From: Sphaerisporangium rhizosphaerae
GTDB taxonomy: Bacteria > Actinomycetota > Actinomycetes > Streptosporangiales > Streptosporangiaceae
Reading direction: 5' to 3'
Length of the DNA stretch: 64,000 bases
Assembly (NCBI RefSeq): GCF_042665155.1
Contig: NZ_JBHTCG010000027.1
Coordinates: 58,808-122,807, forward strand
The notes beneath the pieces were generated by a model that made no database searches, was not told the DNA's origin, and saw only the letters and a program-made list of their open reading frames with translations. Within the stretch, counting starts at the first letter, position 1, and each line of letters begins with the position of its first letter. This document shows, piece after piece, positions 1 to 7,471 of the stretch. The position numbers were made by a program, and so were the translations under genes.

Positions 1-1881
1 GAAGGACGCGGCGGGCACGCGCAGGGCCAGCCCGGTGACGGCGAGCAGGAGCAGCAGCGCCGGCTGCGCGGAGGCGCCGATGGCCGCAGAGACCGCCCGT
101 TCGCGCTGCGCCGCGGCGGCGGCGCGCTGCTGGGTGGCGAACAGCCGCGACCACAGGCCGAAGACCTGCGCCTCGCGGCCGGCGACGTGGATCTTGTCGA
201 TCGCGCCGAGACAGGCGTACAGCAGGGAGTAGACCTTGCCGTACTGCTCGTGCATGACCAGCTCGTGGCGCTGCTGGCGCACGGCGCGGGCGGCCAGCAC
301 GCCGAGCAGCACCGCCACCCCGCCGAGCGCGGCCAGGGCCATCCGCCAGTCCACCGCCACGAGCACCAGCAGGCCGAACAGCGAGAACATGCCGCCGAGC
401 AGGGAGTTGACCGCGGCCTCGCCGAGGGACTTTCGCATGTCGGAGACGGCGTTGGCCCGCTGGACCAGCTCGCCGGTGGAGTACTGGTCGAAGAACGGCA
501 GGTCCAGGGAGACCAGGTGGCTCCAGACGGCCGGTTCGAGCCGTTCCTGCAGGCGGCTGTGCACGCGCACGAGCACCGCGTTGCGCACGGCGAGCAGCAG
601 CGCGCCCGCGCAGACCACGCCGACGATCATCACGGCGGTCCAGACCATCGCCGGCCGGTCGGCGGGGTCGGCCGCGGAGTTCAGCAGGGTGAAGGTGAAC
701 ATGGGGACGCCGAGGGCGAGCAACGCCGCGCCGCCGCCGGTCGCGAGCAGCCAGGCGAGCTCCCTGCCCGCGCCGCGCAGGCCGAACCTGAGCAGGGCCA
801 GGGGCGAGGCGACGCCCTCGCCGAGCGGCGGGTAGATCTGCAGGGCGTCGGGGGCGAGGCCGGCGGCCACGGCCTCGGTGACCCGGCGCCGGCCGGTGGC
901 CGGGTCGGCGGCGCGGTAGCCGCCCCGGTGCGGCAGCAGCGCCACCGGCCGCCCGCCGTCACGGGTGAAGCCGATCATGGGGACGGTGGCGGTGCGCCAC
1001 CAGCGCCCGTCCAGGCGCACGCGCCGGTGCCTGACCCTGGCGGCGTCCAGCGCCGCGCCGAGCGGGTCGGCGGAGGGTGAGTCGTCCTCCCGCGCGGCCT
1101 CGCCCGCGCGGGAGGAAGCGGAGGGGGCGCCGAGCGCGGGCCCGGCGTCGGGGGCGGCGAACCCGCAGTGGTCGCCGAGCGCCTTGACCACCTTGACGGC
1201 GCGCTCGGCGCCGGTGCGGGGCCGGTCGGGCGAGGGCGGCGCGCCGGCGGCGACGGCGACGTCGGCGAACGAGCGCCACAGCGTCTCGCCCGTGGCCGCT
1301 GCGCGGGCGGCGCGCCAGTTGTCCCGGTCGGCGTCCTCGGCCTCGGCGAGCAGCAGCGTCCGCGCCAGCGTCTCGCGGCGCAGCGCGCGCAGCACGCGGT
1401 CGCCGGGCGGGTCCTGCGTCCCGCCGTCGCGGCGGTCCCGGGACGGCGCGCCGTCCGGGCCGGCGGTCGCGCCCGGGTGGCGCAGCCGGCGCGCCCAGGC
1501 CGAGAGCGCGCCGGCCTCCCTGCGGACGCGGCGCACCGCGGTGCCTTCGGCCGGGGAGGCCGTGACGGTGTAGCCGCCGGGCAGGTCGGTCGCGGCGAAC
1601 CCGTGCATGAGCTGGCCGGTCTCCACCCGCAGGACGCGGTGGCGGCGCCCCTGGCCGTCCAGGGGGGCCAGCAGGACGTCGACCGAGCCGCTCACCACGC
1701 GCCAGCAGGCGTAGGGGTCGATCAGCTCGATCTCGCTGACGGGGTAGCCGCCCGGGTCCCCGGCGAAGGGGGCCGCGGCTTCCCCGGCGGACGGGCGGGC
1801 GATCGCGCCATTGGCGCCGTTCGCACCGTTCGCACCGTTCGCGCCGTTGCCGCCGTTCGGGCCCACAGGGTGTCGGTTCAT
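1..1881 (-). CDS. NHLM-type ABC exporter, second transporter subunit (partial, 3' end missing)
   Basis: The ATG at 1881 overlaps the stop of the C39 exporter gene as ATGA, so the two are translationally coupled. I see about 627 codons; the C-terminus, including the expected ATPase domain, lies beyond the left edge. The N-terminus carries an Asn-Gly-Ala repeat (about residues 8-25), then a soluble domain containing ELIDPYACWRVVSGSVDV, which resembles the regulatory N-terminal domain of the second exporter in NHLM bacteriocin systems. The segment at the window edge is rich in Leu, Ala and Val and looks like a membrane span of an ABC permease. It probably works with the C39 exporter and the HlyD-like protein to secrete the precursors encoded upstream. 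The assignment rests on operon position and architecture, because the ATPase motifs are not in view. Confidence 0.72.
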   Translation of the reverse strand, partial: MNRHPVGPNGGNGANGANGANGANGAIARPSAGEAAAPFAGDPGGYPVSEIELIDPYACWRVVSGSVDVLLAPLDGQGRRHRVLRVETGQLMHGFAATDLPGGYTVTASPAEGTAVRRVRREAGALSAWARRLRHPGATAGPDGAPSRDRRDGGTQDPPGDRVLRALRRETLARTLLLAEAEDADRDNWRAARAAATGETLWRSFADVAVAAGAPPSPDRPRTGAERAVKVVKALGDHCGFAAPDAGPALGAPSASSRAGEAAREDDSPSADPLGAALDAARVRHRRVRLDGRWWRTATVPMIGFTRDGGRPVALLPHRGGYRAADPATGRRRVTEAVAAGLAPDALQIYPPLGEGVASPLALLRFGLRGAGRELAWLLATGGGAALLALGVPMFTFTLLNSAADPADRPAMVWTAVMIVGVVCAGALLLAVRNAVLVRVHSRLQERLEPAVWSHLVSLDLPFFDQYSTGELVQRANAVSDMRKSLGEAAVNSLLGGMFSLFGLLVLVAVDWRMALAALGGVAVLLGVLAARAVRQQRHELVMHEQYGKVYSLLYACLGAIDKIHVAGREAQVFGLWSRLFATQQRAAAAAQRERAVSAAIGASAQPALLLLLAVTGLALRVPAASF

Positions 1882-4043
1882 GCCGCTTCCTCGACGAGCG
1901 TGCGGTAGGTGCCGGGCTGGGCGATGAGCTCGGCGTGCGTGCCGCGCTGGACGACCCTGCCCCGGTCGAGCACGAGGATCAGGTCGCTGTCGCGCACCGT
2001 GCTGAGCCGGTGCGCGATCACCACGCAGGTGCAGCCCCTGGCCTTGAGGTTGGCGTCCACCAGTGCCTCGGTCTCGGCGTCCAGGGCGCTGGTCGCCTCG
2101 TCGAGCACGAGCACCGAGGGGGACAGCGCGAGCGCGCGGGCGATCTCCATGCGCTGCCGCTCGCCGCCCGACAGGTTGCGCCCGCGTTCCTGGACCCACC
2201 CGCCAGAAAGCCCGCCCCTGCGGTGCACCACGTCGGCCAGGCAAGCGTCGGTGACGGCCCTGCGCAGCCGGTACGGCGGGACCGTCGGGTCCCACAGGGT
2301 GAGGTTGTCGGCCACGGTGCCCTCGAACACCTGGAGCTGCTGCTCGACGTAGCCGACCGAGGTGGTCAGCGTCTCGCGGGGCGTGTCCTGCCGTGGCACG
2401 CCGTCGAACCTGACCTGCCCCGACCACGGCTGCACCGCTCCGGTGAGCAGGCGCGCGACCGTGGACTTGCCGCTGCCCGTGCGGCCGACGATGGCGATGC
2501 GCTGGCCCGGTTCCGCGCGCCATGACAGTCCGTCGATGACGGGGCCGTGCTGGCGGTCGTAGCCGAAGGTGACCCCGTCGAACTCCACCGCGCCGCGCAG
2601 GCCGCCCGTCCCTTCGGGCGCGCGGGGCGGCTCGGCGTGCCGCGGGTCGGGCTCGGCGCTGAGCGCGTCGTCGAGCATGCTGGTCTGGGCGGCCACGACC
2701 TGCGCCTCGGCGCCGATGCCCACCAGCGAGGACACCGGCACCAGGAAGGCGCCGACCAGCAGTTGGGCGGCGATGACGGTCTCCATCGTGACCTCGCCGC
2801 GGGCCGCGAGCACCGCGCCGGTGATGACCATGGCGGCACCGGCGAGCGAGCCGAGCGCGGCGGGCACCACCATCAGCGCCTGCGTGACCCGCATGAGGTC
2901 CTGCGTCGCCGCCATGGTGCGCGCCGACAGGCCCGCCCACTTGGCGAAGAACCAGTTCTCCGCCCCGTCGGCCTTCAGCGACTCGGCCATCGAGACGCCG
3001 TTGAAGGCCATGCTGTCGCGGCGGTGCTCGTCGAAGATGAGCCGCTGCTGGTGCGGGGCGCTGCGCCGGCTGACCGCGCGCATCGCCGCCAGGTTGACCG
3101 CCGCCAGCAGCGCGGCGACCGCGGCGAAGGCCGGGTGGAAGGCGAACAGGATCGAGGAGTGCACCACCATGGTGAGCAGGGCCGCGATGACCGCCGCGAC
3201 CCGGTCCGACATCAGCAGCGCCAGCCCCGCGCCGAAGGACGTGCGGGTCACCAGGCCGCCGGTCCCCCGCCGGTGGAAGTGGTCGCCGGGCAGCCGCAGC
3301 AGCCGCCACACGTACCGGCCCGACAGGTCGGCCGCCATCGCCAGTTGCACCGCGCCGAGCAGCCGCTGCTGCGCCCACGTCCCCGCCAGGGTGAAGCCGA
3401 CGCAGCCGAGCAGCCCGAGCAGCACCGGAGCGCTCCAGGCCGTGTCGCCCGCGACCAGGACCCTGCCCAGCAGCAGCCGGGTGAGCAGGGAGGTGACCGC
3501 CGCGGGCAGGGCCAGTGTGAAGGCCATGACGGCGATGGCGAGCAGCGCGGCCAGGTAGGGCCGCACCTTCGCCAGCGCGGAGCGGGCCATCGGGAAGCGC
3601 GCCCCTCCGGGAGCGAAGCCCTCGCCCGGACGCGGGACCAGCACGATTCCGCTGAACCTGCGCCGGAACTCTTCCCTGCTCAGCCGGATCCTGCCCACGG
3701 CGGGGTCGTTGAGGTAGGCCCACCGCTTGCGCAGGCCCTCCAGCACCACGTAGTGCCGGCGGTCCACGAAGATCATCGAGGGGACGGGGAAGGTCTCCAG
3801 CTCGTCGGCCTCCACCCGCCAGCCGGCGACGGTGAAGCCGTACTCCTCGGCCGCCGCCTTGATCCCCGCCCCGGTCAGCCCGTCCCTGCCGACCCCGCAC
3901 CGCTCCCTGATCTCGTGCAGGGGGACGCGCAGGCCGTGGAAGGCGAAGATCATGCTCAGGCAGGCGGGCCCGCAGTCGGCGTCCTCCATCTGGGGACGGC
4001 GCTCGGTGCGCACGGGCCGCGGCCGGGCCGTCCGCTCAGCCAC
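1878..4043 (-). CDS. Peptidase C39-containing ABC exporter (NHLM bacteriocin system)
   Basis: This is a 721-residue leader-cleaving exporter in the inner membrane. The N-terminal C39 protease (about residues 15-140) keeps its catalytic set: the Cys in QMEDADCGPACLSMI, the His in RRHYVVLEGL and the Asp of LNDPAVG. A hydrophobic permease region follows (about 160-440), then an ATPase with Walker A GRTGSGKST, signature LSGGERQRMEIARAL and Walker B VLVLDEATSALD. Length and order are normal for the family. It should cut precursor peptides after the leader and export the core. The GTG start at 4043 has GGAGG just upstream and overlaps the HlyD-like gene's stop by 8 nt. The next gene starts in an ATGA overlap, so transport genes form one coupled unit behind the precursor genes. 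Confidence 0.93.
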   Translation of the reverse strand: MAERTARPRPVRTERRPQMEDADCGPACLSMIFAFHGLRVPLHEIRERCGVGRDGLTGAGIKAAAEEYGFTVAGWRVEADELETFPVPSMIFVDRRHYVVLEGLRKRWAYLNDPAVGRIRLSREEFRRRFSGIVLVPRPGEGFAPGGARFPMARSALAKVRPYLAALLAIAVMAFTLALPAAVTSLLTRLLLGRVLVAGDTAWSAPVLLGLLGCVGFTLAGTWAQQRLLGAVQLAMAADLSGRYVWRLLRLPGDHFHRRGTGGLVTRTSFGAGLALLMSDRVAAVIAALLTMVVHSSILFAFHPAFAAVAALLAAVNLAAMRAVSRRSAPHQQRLIFDEHRRDSMAFNGVSMAESLKADGAENWFFAKWAGLSARTMAATQDLMRVTQALMVVPAALGSLAGAAMVITGAVLAARGEVTMETVIAAQLLVGAFLVPVSSLVGIGAEAQVVAAQTSMLDDALSAEPDPRHAEPPRAPEGTGGLRGAVEFDGVTFGYDRQHGPVIDGLSWRAEPGQRIAIVGRTGSGKSTVARLLTGAVQPWSGQVRFDGVPRQDTPRETLTTSVGYVEQQLQVFEGTVADNLTLWDPTVPPYRLRRAVTDACLADVVHRRGGLSGGWVQERGRNLSGGERQRMEIARALALSPSVLVLDEATSALDAETEALVDANLKARGCTCVVIAHRLSTVRDSDLILVLDRGRVVQRGTHAELIAQPGTYRTLVEEAA

Positions 4044-4749
4044 GGCGGCCTCCGCCGAACAGGGCGTCCACGGGCCGGACGACGGCGACGGTGATCTCCC
4101 CGGCGACCGGGGTCAGCGTGGCGCCCGGCCAGGCGGGACGGCCGAAGTCGACGGTCACCAGGTAGCGCCCCTCGGCCCGCAGGGAGTCGCCGTAGAGCGG
4201 GCGCAGCAGCTCGCCGGAGGCGGGGTAGGGCTCGACGGCGCTCACCCTGCCCTGCCACCCGCCGCCGAAGGCGACGGGCTGGCCGGGGGCGAGCGAGCCG
4301 ACCCTGTCGCGGCCGACCGTCAGCAGCGCCCGCAGGGGCCCGGCGGCCGGGTCGACCGCCGCGACGGTGCCGCCGGCGGCCAGGGCGGCGCCGGGCACGG
4401 CCGTGCGCAGCACCCGGCCGCTCGCCGTGCCCGTCACCACGTGCCTGCGTCCTCGCGCGTCGGCGATGACCGCCAGCGGCGTCACGGGCGTCACCTCCTG
4501 GCCCGGGCGGACCAGGACCTCGGCCAGGCTGCCGGTGACGGGCGCGGCCACCCCCACGGGGCCGCCCCCCGCCACCAGCACGCCCGTGCCGGCGACCACG
4601 TCGCGGACCTGGCCGAACCAGGCCCAGCCGACCGCGCAGGCCGCCACCAGGATGAGCGCGACCGCGGCGAGCCACGCCTTGGTCCGGACCGTGGAGACGA
4701 GCTGGTCGATGCGCTCGCCTCCCGGCGCCTCCACCGCGGTCATGGTCAT
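4036..4749 (-). CDS. HlyD-like membrane-fusion protein of the NHLM exporter
   Basis: A 237-residue protein with one N-terminal membrane span (about residues 25-47, KAWLAAVALILVAACAVGW) followed by a beta-rich lipoyl/barrel-sandwich type region (about 60-130, PVTGSLAEVLVRPGQEVTPV) and a C-terminal domain. This matches the periplasmic-adaptor-like secretion protein of NHLM bacteriocin exporters, which in actinomycetes is thought to dock on the outer face of the ABC transporter. The long coiled-coil hairpin of Gram-negative HlyD is absent, as expected. The ATG at 4749 overlaps the stop of the precursor gene upstream as ATGA, so adaptor synthesis is coupled to precursor synthesis. Confidence 0.83.
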   Translation of the reverse strand: MTMTAVEAPGGERIDQLVSTVRTKAWLAAVALILVAACAVGWAWFGQVRDVVAGTGVLVAGGGPVGVAAPVTGSLAEVLVRPGQEVTPVTPLAVIADARGRRHVVTGTASGRVLRTAVPGAALAAGGTVAAVDPAAGPLRALLTVGRDRVGSLAPGQPVAFGGGWQGRVSAVEPYPASGELLRPLYGDSLRAEGRYLVTVDFGRPAWPGATLTPVAGEITVAVVRPVDALFGGGRRG

Positions 4750-5042
4750 CGCGGATCTCTCCCCGGGGAGTACTGCAGGCAGAAGCACAGGCTGAGCAGG
4801 CACGGAGGCGGCGGCGGCGCCTCGGCGCCGTCGAGGATCTCGATGACCAGCTCGGTGCCGGGCTCCGGCGGCAGCGTCGGCGCGACCGAACCCTCGGCCA
4901 GCCGGATGTCGAACTCGGCCAGCACGACGAGGGGTTCGCGCTCGTACCGGCGCCGGAGTTCGCCGTCGAGCCACGACTTCGCCGTCAGCTCGCCGAACGC
5001 TCTGCGCTGGACCGTGTCCCAGCCCATCGTGTCCACATTCAT
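4746..5042 (-). CDS. RiPP precursor A, NHLP-like leader with Pro-rich linker and Cys-rich tail
   Basis: A 98-residue peptide. Residues about 12-65 resemble the nitrile-hydratase-alpha-like leader: helical, with WLDGELRRRYEREPLVVLAEF, then an acidic ELVIEILDG segment. The C-terminal core follows a PPPPP run and holds three Cys and three Ser (CLLSLCFCLQYS). There is no classical Gly-Gly cut site next to the core, so the cleavage position is uncertain. GGGAGG lies about 9 nt before the ATG at 5042. Its stop overlaps the HlyD-like gene. The core differs completely from those of precursors B and C, while the leader is shared. The product class cannot be named because no modifying enzyme is in the window. 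Confidence 0.75.
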   Translation of the reverse strand: MNVDTMGWDTVQRRAFGELTAKSWLDGELRRRYEREPLVVLAEFDIRLAEGSVAPTLPPEPGTELVIEILDGAEAPPPPPCLLSLCFCLQYSPGRDPR

Positions 5043-5089
5043 CACAAGGCCTCCCGCCGCGGTGTATGAGATGCTTTTTCCGGCGAGGT

Positions 5090-5112
5090 GGTGGGCATCT
5101 GGACTGCCCACC
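5090..5112 (-). promoter_or_regulatory. Leader hairpin upstream of precursor A, conserved 7-nt loop
   Basis: Perfect 8-bp stem (GGTGGGCA / TGCCCACC on the plus strand) around the loop TCTGGAC. It sits 48 nt upstream of the precursor A start codon. The same seven loop bases recur in a hairpin 49 nt upstream of precursor C (6881-6909), with a different but still mostly paired outer stem. The matched position and loop suggest an RNA element rather than chance. Confidence 0.5.
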
Positions 5113-5115
5113 GCC

Positions 5116-5145
5116 CCGCCTGGGACTGCTGTGATCGTCAGGCGG
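5116..5145 (-). terminator. Hairpin across the precursor B stop codon
   Basis: Seven-bp stem CCGCCTG (5116-5122) / CAGGCGG (5139-5145) with a 16-nt loop. It overlaps the stop codon of precursor B and lies before precursor A. There is no T-tract, so it may protect RNA or attenuate transcription rather than terminate it. Weak evidence. Confidence 0.3.
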
Positions 5146-5425
5146 TCTGCCCGCCGGAGAAGCAACCGGTGGGGCAGCTCACGGTGCCGATCGTGCCGAG
5201 GGCGCCGCCCGCGGACGATTCGAGGCTCTCCAGGTCGATGGCCTGGCCGGGCTGGGCGGGAAGGTCGGGCGGGGGCAGCTCCCGCGGCCATTCGACGCCG
5301 GCGCCGGCGAGCGCGGCGCGGGGGTCTCGTTCGAACTCCCGCCTGATCGTCTCGTCGGACCAGGCGCGGGCGACGAACCGGGCGAGCTGGGTGCGCAGTT
5401 CGGGGGACAACGGGTCTTGCGGCAT
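5138..5425 (-). CDS. RiPP precursor B, NHLP-type leader with Gly-Gly and Ser/Thr/Cys core
   Basis: A 95-residue peptide. The leader (about residues 1-73) has the nitrile-hydratase-alpha pattern, LRTQLARFVARAWSDETIRR followed by ERDPRAALAGAGVEWP, which is typical of NHLP precursors. It ends in SSAGG, a double-Gly site suited to the C39 exporter of this locus. The predicted 21-residue core starts ALGTIGTVSCPTGCFSGG and holds two Cys plus several Thr and Ser, so lanthionine or azole chemistry is possible, but the core alone cannot decide. The ATG at 5425 has GAGGTGA 5-7 nt upstream. Its own promoter (5541-5585) overlaps the end of the kinase-like gene. This is the clearest of the three precursors. 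Confidence 0.85.
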   Translation of the reverse strand: MPQDPLSPELRTQLARFVARAWSDETIRREFERDPRAALAGAGVEWPRELPPPDLPAQPGQAIDLESLESSAGGALGTIGTVSCPTGCFSGGQTA

Positions 5426-5540
5426 GGTGTCACCTCGGTGGTGAGGCTCCGGTCGTCGCGGACGCTCGTCCGCTCTTCCCGGGAGGTCAGGGGGTTGACC
5501 CCTACGAGGACCAGACTTGTCATCGGCGACAGAGCACGCC

Positions 5541-5585
5541 AGAAACAACTAACACCGACGTGTCGTGATGTTCGTCATATCTGGT
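5541..5585 (-). promoter_or_regulatory. Promoter/operator copy 1, upstream of precursor B
   Basis: Ungapped 45-bp match to the region at 6953-6997 upstream of precursor C, including an identical 16-mer GGTGTTAGTTGTTTCT on the minus strand. A plausible sigma-70 promoter is ATGACG (5573-5578), an 18-bp spacer, then TGTTAG (5549-5554). A second shared block, CRAGTCTGGWCC, follows 21 nt downstream in both copies (here 5508-5519). The -35 element overlaps the stop codon of the kinase-like gene. The leader to the ATG is about 115 nt. Confidence 0.6.
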
Positions 5586-6375
5586 AGTCCGCCTTTCCCG
5601 ATGGGAGCCGCTGCTCCCGATGCGCGAACCCGCGCATCTCCGTCTGCGCCTCGCGGGCCATGTCGAGCATGCGGCCCAGCTCCGTCTTGACGGCCGCGGC
5701 GTCGCCGTCCACGCCGGACAGGACGGTGCGTCCCTGCTCGGCGATGGCGTCCAGGCGGCTGCCGAGGATGGCTTCCAGCTCGCGGACGGTCCTCACGCGC
5801 TGTGCCGCCACCTCGACCGTGGCGAGCTCGGCCCTGGTCGCGTACAGGACCCGCGCCGTCTCGGCGAAGTGCGTCAGTCCCGCGAGCGGGATGGCCGCCA
5901 CCGCGACCGACAGCGTCCAGGACAGGCCGCCGGCCAGGACGTCGCCGAGTGCCATCGACTTGAAGGTCTCGGCGACGGCCACCAGCGCGAAGGCCGGAAG
6001 CGGGTAGGGCCGGGGAAGCAGTCCCAGCGTCATCGCGGTGAGGAAGACGCTGGAGGCGGCCCACCACTCGCCGAGGAAGGGCAGCGGAAGGTAGACCAGC
6101 AGCGCCATCACCCCGACCGCCCAGCGGTGCCAGGGACCGCGCGGGCCGGTGCAGCCGGCCGCGATGTAGAGGGCGACGACCACCGCCGCCAGTACGGCAC
6201 CGGGGATCCGCGCGGGCCGCGCGTCCTCGATGTAGTGCACGAACGTGGGTGTCATCAGGTAGAGGGCGAACGCCACGATCGCCGCGCGGCCGATCCGCAC
6301 CTCCAGCGGCGCGCGAGCGACCGCTTTGGGCCCTACAACCCCTGTCTGGGTCACAAACGGATCATGGCAACCCAT
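5575..6375 (-). CDS. Membrane protein resembling a DesK/NarL-type sensor kinase without His box or ATPase
   Basis: A 266-residue protein with about five hydrophobic spans in residues 28-180. A cytoplasmic helical tail follows (about 185-255) that reads like a HisKA_3 dimerisation domain: RTVRELEAILGSRLDAIAEQ against the usual RELHDxLGHxL pattern. The phospho-acceptor His is Glu here, and the protein stops before any HATPase domain. It therefore cannot be an active kinase on its own, though it could sense a ligand, bind a response regulator or act as an immunity or modulatory protein. It lies between precursors C and B on the same strand, so a role in the RiPP locus is likely by context. The ATG at 6375 has no good ribosome site, and a GTG a few codons in is possible. 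Degeneration versus a derived function is unresolved. Confidence 0.62.
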   Translation of the reverse strand: MGCHDPFVTQTGVVGPKAVARAPLEVRIGRAAIVAFALYLMTPTFVHYIEDARPARIPGAVLAAVVVALYIAAGCTGPRGPWHRWAVGVMALLVYLPLPFLGEWWAASSVFLTAMTLGLLPRPYPLPAFALVAVAETFKSMALGDVLAGGLSWTLSVAVAAIPLAGLTHFAETARVLYATRAELATVEVAAQRVRTVRELEAILGSRLDAIAEQGRTVLSGVDGDAAAVKTELGRMLDMAREAQTEMRGFAHREQRLPSGKADYQI

Positions 6376-6414
6376 TCGGGGGAAGGCAACGCATCACGGA
6401 ACCCGCTTTCCGGA

Positions 6415-6445
6415 GGCACCCGGCGGCGGCGGGCCGCCGGGTGCC
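6415..6445 (-). terminator. Strong GC hairpin after precursor C
   Basis: Perfect 12-bp stem GGCACCCGGCGG (6415-6426) / CCGCCGGGTGCC (6434-6445) with a 7-nt loop. It sits about 50 nt after the precursor C stop and 40 nt before the kinase-like gene. There is no U-tract. It is likely a terminator or attenuator that keeps precursor mRNA more abundant than downstream transcript. Confidence 0.6.
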
Positions 6446-6496
6446 ACGACGGAGGTCCCGGGTGCGCCCTCGGGAGGGAAGGCGACCCAAGACGGG

Positions 6497-6832
6497 TCAG
6501 GCTTTCGCTTCCATGCCGCAGCCGTAGGTGGAGGCGGTGCCGAGGCAGCCGCCGATGCTGCTGATCGAGCTCACCGAGCCGAAGCAGCCGTCGGCCGGGG
6601 CCTCGGTGCCGGCCGCGACCTCCAGCTCCTCGATGCTGAACTCGCCGGCGGGCTTGGGCGGCAGCGGCGGGGTGGCCACGCCATCGGGGTAGGCGATGCC
6701 GTACTCGGCCAGCATCAGCCGGGGCTCGCGGCCGTAGCGGGTCTTGACCTCGCCCTCCGACCAGGCGGCGGCGACGAGCCTGGCGAACTTCTTGCGGTCG
6801 TCGTCACCGAGAATGTAAAGGCTTTCGGCCAT
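6497..6832 (-). CDS. RiPP precursor C, NHLP-like leader with Ser/Thr/Cys-rich core
   Basis: A 111-residue peptide, the first gene of the RiPP transcription unit. Its leader (about residues 8-72) shares the helical pattern of precursor A: FARLVAAAWSEGEVKTRYGR, then ML.EYGI, a Pro-rich stretch and the acidic FSIEELEVAAG. The core of about 30 residues contains CFGSVSSISSIGGCLGTAST and then YGCG: three Cys with many Ser and Thr, a composition typical of lanthipeptide substrates. The ATG at 6832 is supported by the shared leader start. It has its own promoter copy (6953-6997) and leader hairpin, followed by a strong hairpin that would separate it from the kinase-like gene. The class call is inference, since no LanM, LanKC or cyclodehydratase is visible. 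Confidence 0.82.
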   Translation of the reverse strand: MAESLYILGDDDRKKFARLVAAAWSEGEVKTRYGREPRLMLAEYGIAYPDGVATPPLPPKPAGEFSIEELEVAAGTEAPADGCFGSVSSISSIGGCLGTASTYGCGMEAKA

Positions 6833-6880
6833 CGGGCCACTTCCTTCCGCCCGGCTCGGCGGCCGGGATCCGACGGGAGC

Positions 6881-6909
6881 GGCAGCGGGCATCTGGACTG
6901 CTCGCTGCC
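6881..6909 (-). promoter_or_regulatory. Leader hairpin upstream of precursor C, conserved 7-nt loop
   Basis: Eleven-position stem (GGCAGCGGGCA / TGCTCGCTGCC) with one mismatch, closing the loop TCTGGAC, 49 nt upstream of the start codon. The loop is identical to that before precursor A. A complementary GTCCAGA occurs at 6921-6927 and could pair with the loop strand instead, so two mutually exclusive folds are possible. Confidence 0.5.
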
Positions 6910-6952
6910 TCTTTGCGCAGGTCCAGACTCGCCCCGCACGCCCGCCGCCGGT

Positions 6953-6997
6953 AGAAACAACTAACACCAACCGCTTGTGATAACTGTCATGTGACAC
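6953..6997 (-). promoter_or_regulatory. Promoter/operator copy 2, upstream of precursor C
   Basis: Second copy of the 45-bp element at 5541-5585. Plausible boxes are ATGACA (6985-6990), an 18-bp spacer and TGTTAG (6961-6966), reading to the left. The shared block CGAGTCTGGACC lies 21 nt downstream (6920-6931). The predicted leader is about 120 nt, the same as for precursor B. Confidence 0.6.
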
Positions 6998-7471
6998 CGG
7001 GCCGCGGCCCTTCTCGCGGACGGGACGTCACCGTTCCGCCCGGCGCCGGAAAGCAGCGGCCCTTCTTCTCTTCTCTGATATGCCGATTACAGAAATCGGC
7101 CGCGAGGGAAACCAGAAGCCTATTCGGATCTCCCTTTATCCCCCGTCGGCCGGCGGCCCGGGGAACGGGCCGTCACGGTGATCGGCGGACGTGACGCGGA
7201 ACAATCATCCCGCCGGTGACGCCATATCACAGCCGGCCCTCTCCGGCGTGAAATGGCGATGCCGGTCGAGCGGTACGGCCGTCCCGGCGCGGCCCAACCC
7301 CTGGTAATCGGCCCTGCCCGATCGCCCGGCCCCGGCGCCGGGCCGCAATGCGCTTCGATCAACCGCGCCATATGCCGAGCGCGTCAGAAAGCGGACACGT
7401 TTCTTGTCAAATCCATCCCGCGGACAGACAGTTGGGATCCCACCCCATCCACGGACTCCTGGAGCCGAGCC
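6998..7471. other. Intergenic stretch between the RiPP promoter and the secreted repeat protein
   Basis: About 470 bp without a convincing gene. A hairpin GCCGATT-N5-AATCGGC lies at 7082-7100, and the sequence around it is lower in GC than its surroundings. The promoter of the gene at 7472 must be here, but I cannot place it. Short ORFs on either strand show no family features. Confidence 0.5.
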
